Assembly: GCF_026168105.1 (NCBI RefSeq)
Contig: NZ_LBMW01000022.1
Location: 62,001 to 126,000 of the forward strand
DNA: 64,000 nucleotides
Source: Streptomyces hygroscopicus
GTDB lineage: Bacteria > Actinomycetota > Actinomycetes > Streptomycetales > Streptomycetaceae
Direction: 5' to 3'
The position numbers and the translations under genes are program-made. Shown piece by piece: positions 7,964 through 15,949 of the stretch (positions within the stretch are counted from its first letter, which is position 1; each line of letters starts with the position of its first letter). The notes beneath the pieces are model-generated. The model saw only the letters and a list, made by a program, of their open reading frames with translations, was not told the origin of the DNA and made no database searches.

Positions 7964-8824
7964 TCAGGTGGTGAGGACCCCGGCGGCGTTCTCCACGGCC
8001 TGCTGCGCAGCGTCCCAGCCGCCGAAGTGATCCCCCAGAGCGTGCAGCCACCGCTCGAGCCCGAACCCCAGGCAGCTGGTGGAGGCTGCCGTTCCATCAG
8101 CCAGGGTGATGGAGCAGCGCTCCCCGAAGAACTTGTGGTGCGTGTTCACCGAGGCAATCGCCATACCGGCGTAGCGGTATTCGTGCTTGACCGTCACCAC
8201 CCGCTGGAACGCCGCACGCTCCCCGGTTTGGTCGTAGAAGGGGTCGGAGGCGGCGTGCCGCTCCACCGGCAGTCCTATGGCCTTCGCCAACTGCTCGATG
8301 AACGAGCTGGACCGCTCCAGGTGAGCTGCTGTCTGCTCGGGCGTGCCTAAGGCGATGACCTCCCGCATGCGGAACGCCTTGAGACGCTTGAGGCCGTCGT
8401 AGTGGCTCTCGTTGCGGTAGCACTGCCCGAGCACTGTCACCAGCGCCCCGGCATCGCTGATCTGCCGTTCCTGGAAGTGCAGGTAGACCCCGTAACAGGC
8501 GCTGGACGGCAGCGCGAGAGCGGCCGGCAGCAGGTGGTACGGGTCCAGCGCCCCGTCGACGGCGTCACGGGTGAACTGGTCCGGTGTGGCTGCGTCCACG
8601 TTGAGGGACGAGGAGACCAGGGCGAGCTGCGGGAAGTTCTCGTAGACCCCCAGCCGGGCCAGGTCGGATATGGGCAGGAGCGGAGGCACTGTCAGCGGCG
8701 TGGCGGACATGGAGCGTGCCCAGTCGGTGTAGAGGCGGTCGAGGGTGTCGGCCAGGCGCGTGGGTGCGGGACCGAGCGCGGGCAGGCCGTCATGGGCGCG
8801 CACGCCGGACAGGGTGTCGGTCAC
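7964..8824 (-). CDS. amino acid:[carrier-protein] ligase (class II aaRS-like)
   Basis: A 286-residue homologue of the catalytic core of atypical seryl-tRNA synthetases, lacking any tRNA-binding arm. Motif 2 is clear (QCYRNESHYDGLKRLKAF, then MREVI), and motif 3 is SCLGFGLERWLHAL. The three zinc ligands of this family (Cys, Glu, Cys) appear as SSACYGV, MREVI and STSCLGF. Characterised relatives adenylate a small amino acid and load it on the phosphopantetheine arm of a carrier protein instead of tRNA. The obvious acceptor here is the free-standing carrier at 13,956. The start is GTG at 8824 behind AAAGGAG. It is divergent from the MFS gene. Which amino acid it uses cannot be read; glycine or alanine is usual, and L-2,3-diaminopropionate is an attractive guess given the cassette at 24.5-28.9 kb. 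Confidence 0.75.
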   Translation of the reverse strand: MTDTLSGVRAHDGLPALGPAPTRLADTLDRLYTDWARSMSATPLTVPPLLPISDLARLGVYENFPQLALVSSSLNVDAATPDQFTRDAVDGALDPYHLLPAALALPSSACYGVYLHFQERQISDAGALVTVLGQCYRNESHYDGLKRLKAFRMREVIALGTPEQTAAHLERSSSFIEQLAKAIGLPVERHAASDPFYDQTGERAAFQRVVTVKHEYRYAGMAIASVNTHHKFFGERCSITLADGTAASTSCLGFGLERWLHALGDHFGGWDAAQQAVENAAGVLTT

Positions 8825-8896
8825 GTGGTTCTCCTTTGTGCGGAAGGCGGCCGGTTCGTCACGGTCCTCGATCAACTCGACCGAAAAGTCGGTGCG

Positions 8897-8947
8897 TTGC
8901 CGCCTGCGGAGTTGATCGTTACTGTACCTGTCTGAGGACCTGAGAAG
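8897..8947 (+). promoter_or_regulatory. promoter/operator block, copy 1 (drives MFS gene)
   Basis: -35 TTGCCG (8897-8902), 17 bases, -10 TACTGT (8920-8925). The initial transcribed region TGTCTGAGGACCTGAGAAG (8929-8947) then contains two CTGAG direct repeats. By eye, 45 of 51 positions match the block at 30,304-30,354, with the whole stretch from the -10 to the end nearly identical. Conservation past the promoter hexamers implies a repressor or activator site, possibly for the GntR protein at 4,008. Confidence 0.65.
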
Positions 8948-8993
8948 CGGAGGTGTTTTCCTCCGGAGCAGCATGGAGCTAGGAGACGAGCCT

Positions 8994-10202
8994 GTGAAAC
9001 GAGGCCAACTGAGCTTTCTGACCAGTACGCACCTGGTCGACGACCTGTATCAGGGCGCCATCCCGGCTCTCCTGCCATTCCTGATGTCGCAGCGGCACTA
9101 CTCGTACGCGGCTGTCTCCGGTCTCGCGTTCGCCGCGAACGGCCTGTCCAGCGTGGTGCAGCCCATTTTCGGCATCCTGGCCGACCGCAGCACCCGCACG
9201 TGGCTGGTGCCGACGGGCTTCTGTGTTGCAGCCGCCGGCGTCTCCACCGTGGGGCTCGTGCACTCCTACGCGCTGACGTGGGTTCTGTTCGCTCTGACCG
9301 GCATCGGCATTGCCGCCTACCATCCGCCCGCCACGAGCCACGCCCGGGCCGCCGGGGGCTCCTCCCAGAAGGCGATGAGCGTGTTCGCTGTCGGCGGCAC
9401 CATCGGTGGTGCCATCGCCCCTCCCCTCGTCACCGTCGTAGTCGGCAGCGCGGGCCTGTCAGGCAGTTGGCTGCTCGCCGCCCCCGCCGCCGTCTGGGCG
9501 CTGCTGTGGGCCATCAAGGGCCCGTGGATGCGCTGGCGTGGCTACGAGCCCGTGCAGCCGCTCACCTCCGTCAAGCACAAGCAGGGTGCCGCCCTGCATG
9601 ACGACTGGCGGTCGTTCGCGCGGCTCGGGGCAGTGATCCTCGGCTGGTCCATCCCCTTCGTGGCGATCAACTCCATGGTGGCGCTGCACGCCCAGAGGGA
9701 CCTTCACCAGGCCGAGGCCGTCGGCGCCGCCGTGCTGACCCTGTATGTGGCTGCTCAGGCGATCGGCATGCTCGGTGGCGGCTGGATGGGCGACCGCTAC
9801 GGCCGCATGGCCACCATCCGCTGGGGCTACGTGCTCTCCCTCCCGGCGCTGGCCGGTATCGCCTGGTCTCCGTCGCTGCCCGTTCTGGCGGTGTGCGCCG
9901 CGTGGTTCGGTGCGGCCATGTTCCTGCCGTTCGCGGCGCAGGTCACCCTTGCGCAGGACTACCTGCCCAACCGGCCCGGTACCGCCAGCGGCCTGGCGTT
10001 GGGCGTGGCGATTGCCGCGGGCGGCCTGTGCTCCCCGTTACTGGGATGGCTGGCGGACGCGCATGGTCTGCGGGCGGCGTTCTGGGTGCTGGTGGCGGTG
10101 TTCGTGGCGCCGGCGCTGCTGGCGTTCACGCTGCCGGAGCGACGTTTGGAAGCTCCGGAGCCGCACGAGGCTGCCGCTGTCGCCGAGAGCGCAGCCAGCT
10201 AG
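8994..10202 (+). CDS. MFS transporter, fosmidomycin-resistance (Fsr)-like
   Basis: A protein of about 400 residues with 12 hydrophobic segments. The opening HLVDDLYQGAIPALLPFL is diagnostic of the Fsr subgroup, and the middle carries a cytoplasmic loop (WMRWRGYEPVQPL to HDDW). The conserved MFS loop GGGWMGDRYGR follows helix 8. Fsr-type carriers export small polar antibiotics and metabolites, so this is a good candidate for product export or self-resistance. The GTG at 8994 has AGGAG eight bases upstream; an ATG at 8973 with CGGAG is also possible. Transcription would come from the shared promoter block at 8,897, which ties export to whatever signal controls the flavoprotein at 28,880. Confidence 0.85.
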   Translation: MKRGQLSFLTSTHLVDDLYQGAIPALLPFLMSQRHYSYAAVSGLAFAANGLSSVVQPIFGILADRSTRTWLVPTGFCVAAAGVSTVGLVHSYALTWVLFALTGIGIAAYHPPATSHARAAGGSSQKAMSVFAVGGTIGGAIAPPLVTVVVGSAGLSGSWLLAAPAAVWALLWAIKGPWMRWRGYEPVQPLTSVKHKQGAALHDDWRSFARLGAVILGWSIPFVAINSMVALHAQRDLHQAEAVGAAVLTLYVAAQAIGMLGGGWMGDRYGRMATIRWGYVLSLPALAGIAWSPSLPVLAVCAAWFGAAMFLPFAAQVTLAQDYLPNRPGTASGLALGVAIAAGGLCSPLLGWLADAHGLRAAFWVLVAVFVAPALLAFTLPERRLEAPEPHEAAAVAESAAS

Positions 10203-10245
10203 ACAGACGTCAACTCCGTTGAATGTTCCGCTATTTGGACTGGGC

Positions 10246-10274
10246 TTGCCAAGGTGATCACCTCTCGCTGTAGC
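10246..10274 (+). promoter_or_regulatory. predicted promoter with palindromic operator before the cupin operon
   Basis: TTGCCA (10246-10251) and TGTAGC (10269-10274) are spaced by 17 bases. The spacer begins with a perfect 12-bp palindrome, AGGTGATCACCT (10252-10263), where a bound dimer would block RNA polymerase. The -10 is weak, so this is tentative. Confidence 0.4.
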
Positions 10275-10339
10275 GTCAGACCATCACAGTATTTCGGCGT
10301 TTTGCTGGAAATGCGCGGATATAACCCATGGGGGGAACC

Positions 10340-10711
10340 ATGAAGATCAACTGGGACGATCACGAGGTGCTGCCGGCTCAGGGCATCGCACTCTCACGCC
10401 GGTTCGCGTTCGGTCAGGAGATGTCCTGCCTGCGGGTGGAAGCCGGCCAGGAAGGCGACCTGAACCTGCCGCCGCACTGGCACACCAACGAGCAGTGGGT
10501 CGTCGTCACCGAGGGGTCCATCCGCTTCGTGTGCGAGGGCAAGGAGTACGAGCTGAACGCCGGCGACGTGGCCTACATACCGTCCGGCCAGAAGCACACC
10601 GCCACCTACGTCGGCCCGGAGGGCGCGGTGCTGCTGGAGTTCTCCGCGCCGCCGCGTCTGGACCTCGTTCCGGGGGCGCTCGTTCCGTCGTCCATGCGCT
10701 ACGACGACTAA
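10340..10711 (+). CDS. cupin-domain protein
   Basis: A small single-domain cupin of 123 residues. Motif 1 is PPHWHTNEQWVVVTEGSI and motif 2 is AGDVAYIPSGQKHTA, giving three histidines and a glutamate that can bind a metal such as Fe(II), Mn or Zn. In natural-product pathways such proteins act as cyclases, isomerases, dioxygenases or metal-binding helpers. In known hydrazine/nitroso chemistry, cupins can also catalyse N-N bond formation when fused to another domain. The start at 10340 is preferred to 10328 because GGGGG precedes it by a good distance. It is the first gene of a run reaching the PAS protein and sits behind the palindromic promoter at 10,246. Substrate unknown. Confidence 0.75.
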   Translation: MKINWDDHEVLPAQGIALSRRFAFGQEMSCLRVEAGQEGDLNLPPHWHTNEQWVVVTEGSIRFVCEGKEYELNAGDVAYIPSGQKHTATYVGPEGAVLLEFSAPPRLDLVPGALVPSSMRYDD

Positions 10712-10758
10712 CCCTCATCCCCGCGAACGGAGCGACGTAAAAGGGCGATCACAGGCAC

Positions 10759-12309
10759 ATGGAGACCAGCAGCATCTACGGGCCGCCTACGCAGCCCCGG
10801 ACCATCCACGACGCGTTCTACCGCGTAGCGGCTCAGCACCCGCAGCGGGTCGCGGTCCGCACCGCAACCGACAGCATCACCTACGCAGAATTGGCCGCCG
10901 ACTCCCGTCGCATCGCCGCGCAGCTGACTTCCCGTGGGATCGGCCTCGGCCACGTGGTGCCGGTGGTGGCCCGGCGCTCCGTGGAACTGCCCGCCGTGCT
11001 GCTGGGCATCCTGGCGACCGGTGCGGCCTACGGCATGCTCGACGTCCGCTGGCCGCCCCGCCGACTGCAACGGTTCCTGCGCCGCATGGACGCCCCTGTG
11101 GCCGTTGCGGATTCCGCCGGACTGGTCGGACTGACGGGCAGCGGCACTCGGCCGCTGACGGTGGACGAACTGCACCACACCCCGGCAGAGGACGGACCGC
11201 TGCCGCAGGTGGCACCCGAGGCGTGCGCCACGGTGTTCTGGACCTCCGGCAGCACCGGCACACCCAAGGCCGTACTGTCCCCACACCAGGCCACCACACG
11301 GCTGTTCACCACCCCGCCGTACCTGGACTACGGGAACGCCCCCGTGATGATCCACGCGGCAGCCGTGGCCTGGGACGCCTTCACCCTGGAGCTGTGGGGC
11401 ATGCTCCTGCTCGGTGGCACGCTGATCGTGCATACGGCGGACGTGCTGCTGCCGGGTGACCTGCGCTCCTACATCCGCGACCTCGGCGCTACGCACCTGT
11501 TCCTCACGCCGTCGCTGGCGGACGTGATCGTCGCCGGGGACATCGACTGCGTCGCGGGGCTGCGGTGCCTGATGGTCGGTGGCGACAAGCCGACGCCCGC
11601 CACCTGTCAGAAACTGTACGCGGCCTACCCGGCCATGGAGTTGGTCAACGGCTACGGGCCGGTGGAGTCCTGCGTGTTCGCCACCACGCACCCCATCACT
11701 CCCGCTGACGCTCATGCTCCGCAGCCCATCCCGGCCGGGGGACCGGTGCCCGGCACCGGAGTGCACATCGTGGCGGACGGCTGCGTACTCCCACGCGGCC
11801 AGGTGGGCGAAGTCGCGCTCAGCGGCAGCGGCTTGGCGCTCGGCTACCTCGACGAACCCGAGCTGACGGACGCCGCGTTCCGCACCCTCACCGTCGACGG
11901 CCGGCAGTGCCGTGTCTACCTGACCGGCGACCACGGCCACATCGACGACCGGGGCACGTTGCACTTCGCCGGGCGCAGGGACGCACAGATCAAGGTTGCC
12001 GGGCACCGGATCGAACCCGCCGAGATCGAAACCGCCGCGCTGTCCCTCGGCTCCGGGCGCGCCGTGGCGCTGCCGCTCCCGGACGGAGCCGGAAACCCGC
12101 GCCTGGTCCTGTTCGCCGAGCCACCTGCGCCCGGACTGACCGAGACCGAACTGCACGTTCGGCTGAGGGAAACGCTTCCGGCGTACATGGTGCCCGCGCG
12201 GGTGCACGTGGTGCCAGAGATGCCGCTGCTGGACAACACCAAGATCGACAAGAGGGCGTTGGCGGAACGCTACGGCTACCCCGCCCAACCCCCACGGAAG
12301 GACCACTGA
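10759..12309 (+). CDS. stand-alone NRPS adenylation enzyme, valine-like pocket
   Basis: A 516-residue free adenylation domain without condensation or carrier domains. Core motifs: A3 FWTSGSTGTPK, A5 NGYGPVES, A7 YLTGDHG, A8 GRRDAQIKVAGHRIEP and A10 LDNTKIDKRAL. Reading the binding-pocket positions by alignment to GrsA gives D-A-L-F-M-G-G-V-F-K. The Asp keeps alpha-amino acid specificity, and the pattern is closest to published valine codes (DALWMGGTFK type). A branched aliphatic amino acid is therefore predicted. The product aminoacyl-AMP would be loaded onto the carrier at 13,956, where the P450 and SDR could act on it. It follows the cupin by 47 bases and is two bases from the next start. 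Specificity is an inference from manual alignment. Confidence 0.85.
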   Translation: METSSIYGPPTQPRTIHDAFYRVAAQHPQRVAVRTATDSITYAELAADSRRIAAQLTSRGIGLGHVVPVVARRSVELPAVLLGILATGAAYGMLDVRWPPRRLQRFLRRMDAPVAVADSAGLVGLTGSGTRPLTVDELHHTPAEDGPLPQVAPEACATVFWTSGSTGTPKAVLSPHQATTRLFTTPPYLDYGNAPVMIHAAAVAWDAFTLELWGMLLLGGTLIVHTADVLLPGDLRSYIRDLGATHLFLTPSLADVIVAGDIDCVAGLRCLMVGGDKPTPATCQKLYAAYPAMELVNGYGPVESCVFATTHPITPADAHAPQPIPAGGPVPGTGVHIVADGCVLPRGQVGEVALSGSGLALGYLDEPELTDAAFRTLTVDGRQCRVYLTGDHGHIDDRGTLHFAGRRDAQIKVAGHRIEPAEIETAALSLGSGRAVALPLPDGAGNPRLVLFAEPPAPGLTETELHVRLRETLPAYMVPARVHVVPEMPLLDNTKIDKRALAERYGYPAQPPRKDH

Positions 12310-12311
12310 CC

Positions 12312-12770
12312 GTGACCGCACCCACCCACGCCGAGACCAAGGTCTCCCTGGCACTGGACGCCATCCAGTCCAAGCGCCGCATAGAGCGCGTCATCGAGGC
12401 CGCCACCGCGCTCCTCGACCGCTCCACCACGCACCCCGAGCCCGCTGACCGCGCCACCGCTTTCTTCGAGTTGGTGCGCCGGAACATCACTCCCGAAATC
12501 GCCCTGGTCTACGGTGGACAGGCGCTCGGGACGGACGGCCTGGTCGGCGTCGCCGGAACGGAGGCCGTACCGCCGCTGCCCGAGAGCGGCAAGCGCGGAG
12601 AGCACGCCTTCCACGCCGGGCTTACCGGCGCCGGCGGCATCAGCGGCAGCGTGACCGCCTACTACACCCCGCCCGGCACCCTCGGCCTGACCGCGGAGGA
12701 GTGGCAGGCCGCGATGCGGTTACTGGTCGGCATTCTCGGCCTCGCGCTCGGGGGGACAGCCACTATATGA
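12312..12770 (+). CDS. unrecognised small protein in the carrier operon
   Basis: A 152-residue protein that I do not recognise. Its GTG lies two bases after the adenylation gene stop, and its TGA overlaps the P450 start (ATGA), so it belongs in the operon. The N-terminal third is helical (KVSLALDAIQSKRRIERVIEAATALLD). The middle has ALVYGGQALGTDGLVGVAG, and the end is a small hydrophobic helix (MRLLVGILGLALG). The general pattern is like a short GAF/heterodimerising sensor or a helper protein, but there is no firm match. There are no cysteines and no signal peptide. Its position between an adenylation enzyme and a P450 suggests a carrier-pathway accessory role. Confidence 0.55.
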   Translation: MTAPTHAETKVSLALDAIQSKRRIERVIEAATALLDRSTTHPEPADRATAFFELVRRNITPEIALVYGGQALGTDGLVGVAGTEAVPPLPESGKRGEHAFHAGLTGAGGISGSVTAYYTPPGTLGLTAEEWQAAMRLLVGILGLALGGTATI

Positions 12771-13918
12771 CCGTCACGCCTGCTGCTCCGACCGCGCTGC
12801 TGGCAGAGCCGTACTGGTTCCGGCACCTGCCCACCGACCGTGATGTGCACCGTCTGGAAGATGGTGTCTACGCCGTCACGGGGAACGCGGCCGTACACGC
12901 CGCCCTGTCCCACCCGGCCATCCTCGCGGAGCACCCCCTCAAGGCGTCCGCGCGGGCGTTCGGCCCGAACGTGCTCGACGCCGACGGCCCCGAACACAAG
13001 GCGTTTCGCGCCCTGCTCGCGCCGGTGCTGTCGGCCGCGCGCATCGATGAGTACAAGCAGCAGCTGATGCCACGCCTGATCAACGCCCTGGTGGACGACC
13101 TTGCCGGGGTGGAGACCAATGACTTCTACGACACCTACGCGCACAAGATTCCCTACGGCATCGTCTGCACGATCCTCGGTATCGACCTCGGGTTGGAGCG
13201 CCGCTTCCACGCTCTGACCCGGCCGCTCGCGCGGCTGCTGGACTTCCCCACGGTGGAGACCGCCGAGACTCACGCCAACACCGCTGAGCTGCTGGGGATC
13301 ATCGAGAAGCAGCGCGCCGCCCGGCACGGGGACGGTGCCTCCCTGCTGGACACGATCGAACGCACTCGTGACCGCAAGGGCATCAACCTGTCCGACAGCG
13401 AGGTCCGCTCCACGGCTCTGCTGTTCTTCATCGCGGGGACGGAGACGTCCAGCGCGTTCATCACCTCGCTGGTGTACTGCATGGGCCGGTTGATGTTCGG
13501 AATGGACGAACTCGCCGACCCGGCCGTGCGGGACGCCTTCGTCGAAGAGGTGCTGCGGCTGTTCCCCCCGGTGCAGACGGCCGTGCGGTTCGCCGGTGAG
13601 GACGTGGAGATCGCGGGCGAGACCATTCCTCGTCACTCCGCCGTGCTGACATCGATCGCCGGAGCCAACCGCGACCCGCGCATCTTCCCGCACCCCGACC
13701 GGTTCGAGGTGAGCCGCTCCCGCAAGCAGTCCATGCCGTTCGCGGCCGGAGCGCACTCCTGCCCCGGCTTCGCCCTCGCCAAGGCCGAGTTCTCCCTGCT
13801 GATCGAGGCGATCATCGGCAGGTTCTCCCGGATCACCGTCACCCGCGACCGGCGCCGCATGGACAGCCAGTCCTTCTCCCACCCGGTCGACTTCACCGTC
13901 CAGTTCACCACAACGTAA
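12767..13918 (+). CDS. cytochrome P450
   Basis: A 383-residue bacterial class P450. I-helix FFIAGTETSSAF has the acid/threonine pair for oxygen activation. The K-helix ExxR is in EEVLRLFPP, and the haem loop FAAGAHSCPGFALAKAE carries the cysteine ligand. In operons that pair a P450 with a free adenylation enzyme and a free carrier, the usual role is oxidation of the carrier-bound amino acid, for example beta-hydroxylation, so a beta-hydroxy-valine-like intermediate is plausible. A less usual option is nitration chemistry as in TxtE, which needs nitric oxide. The nitrate module downstream makes this worth keeping open. No ferredoxin gene is adjacent. It starts at the ATGA overlap at 12767; an upstream ATG-like extension to 12701 overlaps the previous gene and is not used. 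Confidence 0.88.
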   Translation: MTVTPAAPTALLAEPYWFRHLPTDRDVHRLEDGVYAVTGNAAVHAALSHPAILAEHPLKASARAFGPNVLDADGPEHKAFRALLAPVLSAARIDEYKQQLMPRLINALVDDLAGVETNDFYDTYAHKIPYGIVCTILGIDLGLERRFHALTRPLARLLDFPTVETAETHANTAELLGIIEKQRAARHGDGASLLDTIERTRDRKGINLSDSEVRSTALLFFIAGTETSSAFITSLVYCMGRLMFGMDELADPAVRDAFVEEVLRLFPPVQTAVRFAGEDVEIAGETIPRHSAVLTSIAGANRDPRIFPHPDRFEVSRSRKQSMPFAAGAHSCPGFALAKAEFSLLIEAIIGRFSRITVTRDRRRMDSQSFSHPVDFTVQFTTT

Positions 13919-13920
13919 GG

Positions 13921-13936
13921 CCCCGCGCTCGCGGGG
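13921..13936 (+). terminator. short hairpin between P450 and carrier protein
   Basis: CCCCGC (13921-13926) pairs with GCGGGG (13931-13936) around a GCTC loop, starting two bases after the P450 stop and 20 before the carrier start. It may act as a partial terminator or an mRNA stabiliser, setting carrier-protein dosage. Confidence 0.4.
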
Positions 13937-13955
13937 GTCACCCAAAGGAGCACCC

Positions 13956-14204
13956 ATGGCGACGAAGATCGAGCAGCTGCGAACCTGGCTCACCGGCCTG
14001 CACGCGGAGCCGGTCACCATTGACGACGAGACCGACCTGATCGAGTCCGGGCTGGTGACGAGTCTGCAGTTCGTGCAGATGGTGATGGAGATCGAACGCA
14101 TCCACGGCGACAAGCTGGAACCGGGCGTCATAACCATCGAGAAGATGCGAACACTGCAAGCCATTGACGAGGCCGTCTTCCAGCCGCAGACCCAGGCCGC
14201 CTGA
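13956..14204 (+). CDS. free-standing acyl/peptidyl carrier protein
   Basis: An 82-residue four-helix carrier. The phosphopantetheine site is DLIESGLVTSLQFVQMVMEIE, where the serine of 'VTSLQF' replaces that of the usual DSL motif. This variant is seen in carriers that work with stand-alone loading enzymes. Downstream helices (GVITIEKMRTLQAIDEAVF) are typical. It is the only free carrier in the window and so the common acceptor for the adenylation enzyme at 10,759 and possibly the synthetase-like ligase at 7,964. The type II thioesterase at 3,167 would clean it. Its ATG follows AAAGGAG. The stop overlaps the start of the SDR (TGATG), so the two are translationally coupled. Confidence 0.85.
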   Translation: MATKIEQLRTWLTGLHAEPVTIDDETDLIESGLVTSLQFVQMVMEIERIHGDKLEPGVITIEKMRTLQAIDEAVFQPQTQAA

Positions 14205-14944
14205 TGACGCAAGGAAGCCCCCGCATCGCGGTGGTCTCCGGCACTTCCTCCGGTATCGGCGCTGCCGTGGCCGAAGCATTCCTGGAGCGCGGCTACACCG
14301 TGGTCGGCCTGTCCCGGCGCGGCAATCCGGGCCTGGCAGAGCGTGGCGGCTACATCGACCGCAACGCCGACCTGCGGGATGCCACCGCCGTGGACCAGGC
14401 CATCGCCTCCGTACCGGGGGCGGCGGAGCACGGTGTGAAGGCCGTGGTGCTGAACGCCGGATACTCACCCGACCCCGTGGACCTGCCCAAGCTGCCGTGG
14501 GAGACCGTGGCGGACACCTACACCACCAACGTGGCCACGGCCCTCAACCTGGTGCAGGCCACTTGCCACCTGCTCAAACAGGCCGGTGGCGGCTCACTGA
14601 CGTTCGTGGGCGCGAGCCTGGCCAACGGCTACAGGCCAGAACGTTTCGCCTACGCCGCCAGCAAGGCCGCCATGACCACCCTGATGCGGGCGTGTTCGGT
14701 GGAGTTCGCGGGCGACGGCATCGTCAGCAACGAGGTACGTCCCGGCCCCGTGGCCACCGCCATGACCATGGCCGGGCTGGACAGCGCGGTGAACGAGCAA
14801 GTCCTCCGCGCCATCAACAAGGGTTTCGACACAGACTGGCTCAAATCCCCCCGCACGGTGGCGGAGTGGATCGCCACGATCGCCGAGTTCCCCTCCAACG
14901 GGCCAACCGGCCAAGTCTTCAACTACAGCCGCAAAGTCCTCTGA
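14204..14944 (+). CDS. short-chain dehydrogenase/reductase
   Basis: A 246-residue classical SDR. The cofactor loop is SGTSSGIG, with NAG at LNAGYS. The catalytic Ser is in FVGASLANG, and the Tyr/Lys pair is in YAASKAA. It starts inside the stop of the carrier gene. In this setting it would oxidise or reduce a hydroxyl/keto group on the carrier-bound or released intermediate, most simply the group installed by the P450. The ALSRRGN residues after the first beta-alpha-beta unit suggest NADP(H). No unusual features. Confidence 0.82.
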   Translation: MTQGSPRIAVVSGTSSGIGAAVAEAFLERGYTVVGLSRRGNPGLAERGGYIDRNADLRDATAVDQAIASVPGAAEHGVKAVVLNAGYSPDPVDLPKLPWETVADTYTTNVATALNLVQATCHLLKQAGGGSLTFVGASLANGYRPERFAYAASKAAMTTLMRACSVEFAGDGIVSNEVRPGPVATAMTMAGLDSAVNEQVLRAINKGFDTDWLKSPRTVAEWIATIAEFPSNGPTGQVFNYSRKVL

Positions 14945-14970
14945 ACACACAGAAAGAGGGTCACATCCTC

Positions 14971-15810
14971 ATGTCTGCAACCTTCGTCCACCCGTCCACC
15001 GAGCAGCTGCTCGACCTGTTCAACTGGGCATCCCCGGGCATGGTCGTCACCACCGCCACCGGTGAGGTCGTCATCGCCAACAAGGCTGCCACCGAACTGC
15101 TCGGCCCCAAGGCCGCCAAGGGTGCCGGCCTCCCGGCCGCGCTCGGCATCAACGACTACGCCGCTTATCACAAGCTCGGCAGGCCGGTGGAGAACATCGC
15201 TGCTGCCTTCAGCAACCCGAACTTCTCCTCCGGCTATGCCAACATCGGCTTCGGCCAGGTGGACGGCACCGACTACGCGTTCTGGGCGCTCCGGCCGGTC
15301 ACTTCCCACCCGACCCCCGCCCCGCAGGACGGCCAGGGCGACACCACCGCGCAGGCGTGGATCAGCCAAGTGGACCGCCCGAGCGAGAAGTACGTCCCGG
15401 TCGGCGAGGACGCCGTGGCGCTGATCAAGGGCTACTACGACACCTGCCCGGTCGCCATCCACCTGATAGCCGAGGACGGCACCGTCGAACACGCCAACTG
15501 GAAGGACATCGAGATCGTCGGCGCGACCGACAACCCGGCCTCCTACGTCGGCAACCACATACGTCACATATACGCCGACCAGCCCGTGGTGGAGGACTTT
15601 CTGGGCCGGTGGGGTGAGGACGCACCGATCATCGACTTCCGCGCGGACTTCCTCGACCGCTCCAACGGCAACGAGCGCGTTCCGGTGGTGATCTTCTCCA
15701 CCGCGAAGGTCGAGGACAGCAAGCTGATGAACACGCGCTGCTTCGTGTTCTCCGACTCGCACCCGCTGCGCGAGCGGGACAGGGTCAAGGCCCTGGACCT
15801 CAGCTTCTGA
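14971..15810 (+). CDS. tandem-PAS protein without an output domain
   Basis: A 279-residue protein made of two PAS-like units. The first (about 8-105) opens with LFNWASPGMVVTTATGEVV and ANKAATELLG. The second (about 150-275) has CPVAIHLIAEDGTVEHANWKDIEIVG and ends in a conserved beta sheet with VPVVIFSTAKVED. No kinase, cyclase, phosphatase or helix-turn-helix domain follows, so it is not a conventional sensor. Possible roles are a ligand- or haem-binding PAS acting on a partner, or a fold co-opted as an enzyme. The in-operon position after the SDR (26 bases) and before the nitrate genes suggests sensing or handling of a pathway intermediate or of nitrogen oxides. The start at 14971 has AGAGGG upstream. 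The function is unresolved. Confidence 0.65.
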   Translation: MSATFVHPSTEQLLDLFNWASPGMVVTTATGEVVIANKAATELLGPKAAKGAGLPAALGINDYAAYHKLGRPVENIAAAFSNPNFSSGYANIGFGQVDGTDYAFWALRPVTSHPTPAPQDGQGDTTAQAWISQVDRPSEKYVPVGEDAVALIKGYYDTCPVAIHLIAEDGTVEHANWKDIEIVGATDNPASYVGNHIRHIYADQPVVEDFLGRWGEDAPIIDFRADFLDRSNGNERVPVVIFSTAKVEDSKLMNTRCFVFSDSHPLRERDRVKALDLSF

Positions 15811-15949
15811 CCCTCAGAGATCCGTCCAGTTGCTTCCCCGGCCGCACGCGCCCGGCGTGCCCGGTCGGTGTGCCCGGCCGGGGGAGCGCCCCGCAGCAGA
15901 CAGCGCGGCCACCCGCTTCGCTGCTCCCCCGGTCCGCTGCGCCACGGCT

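Noticed and set aside
4893..12309. Belactosin/cystargolide-type beta-lactone pathway from the LeuA-like and adenylation genes
   Set aside because: Those pathways also use a malate-type synthase and AMP-forming ligases, but the adenylation enzyme here keeps the amino-acid-binding Asp and sits beside a carrier protein, and the other belactosin/cystargolide genes are absent. Kept only as an alternative.
10708..12354. Minus-strand open frame of about 550 codons
   Set aside because: Shadow of the adenylation enzyme; no motifs or ribosome site.
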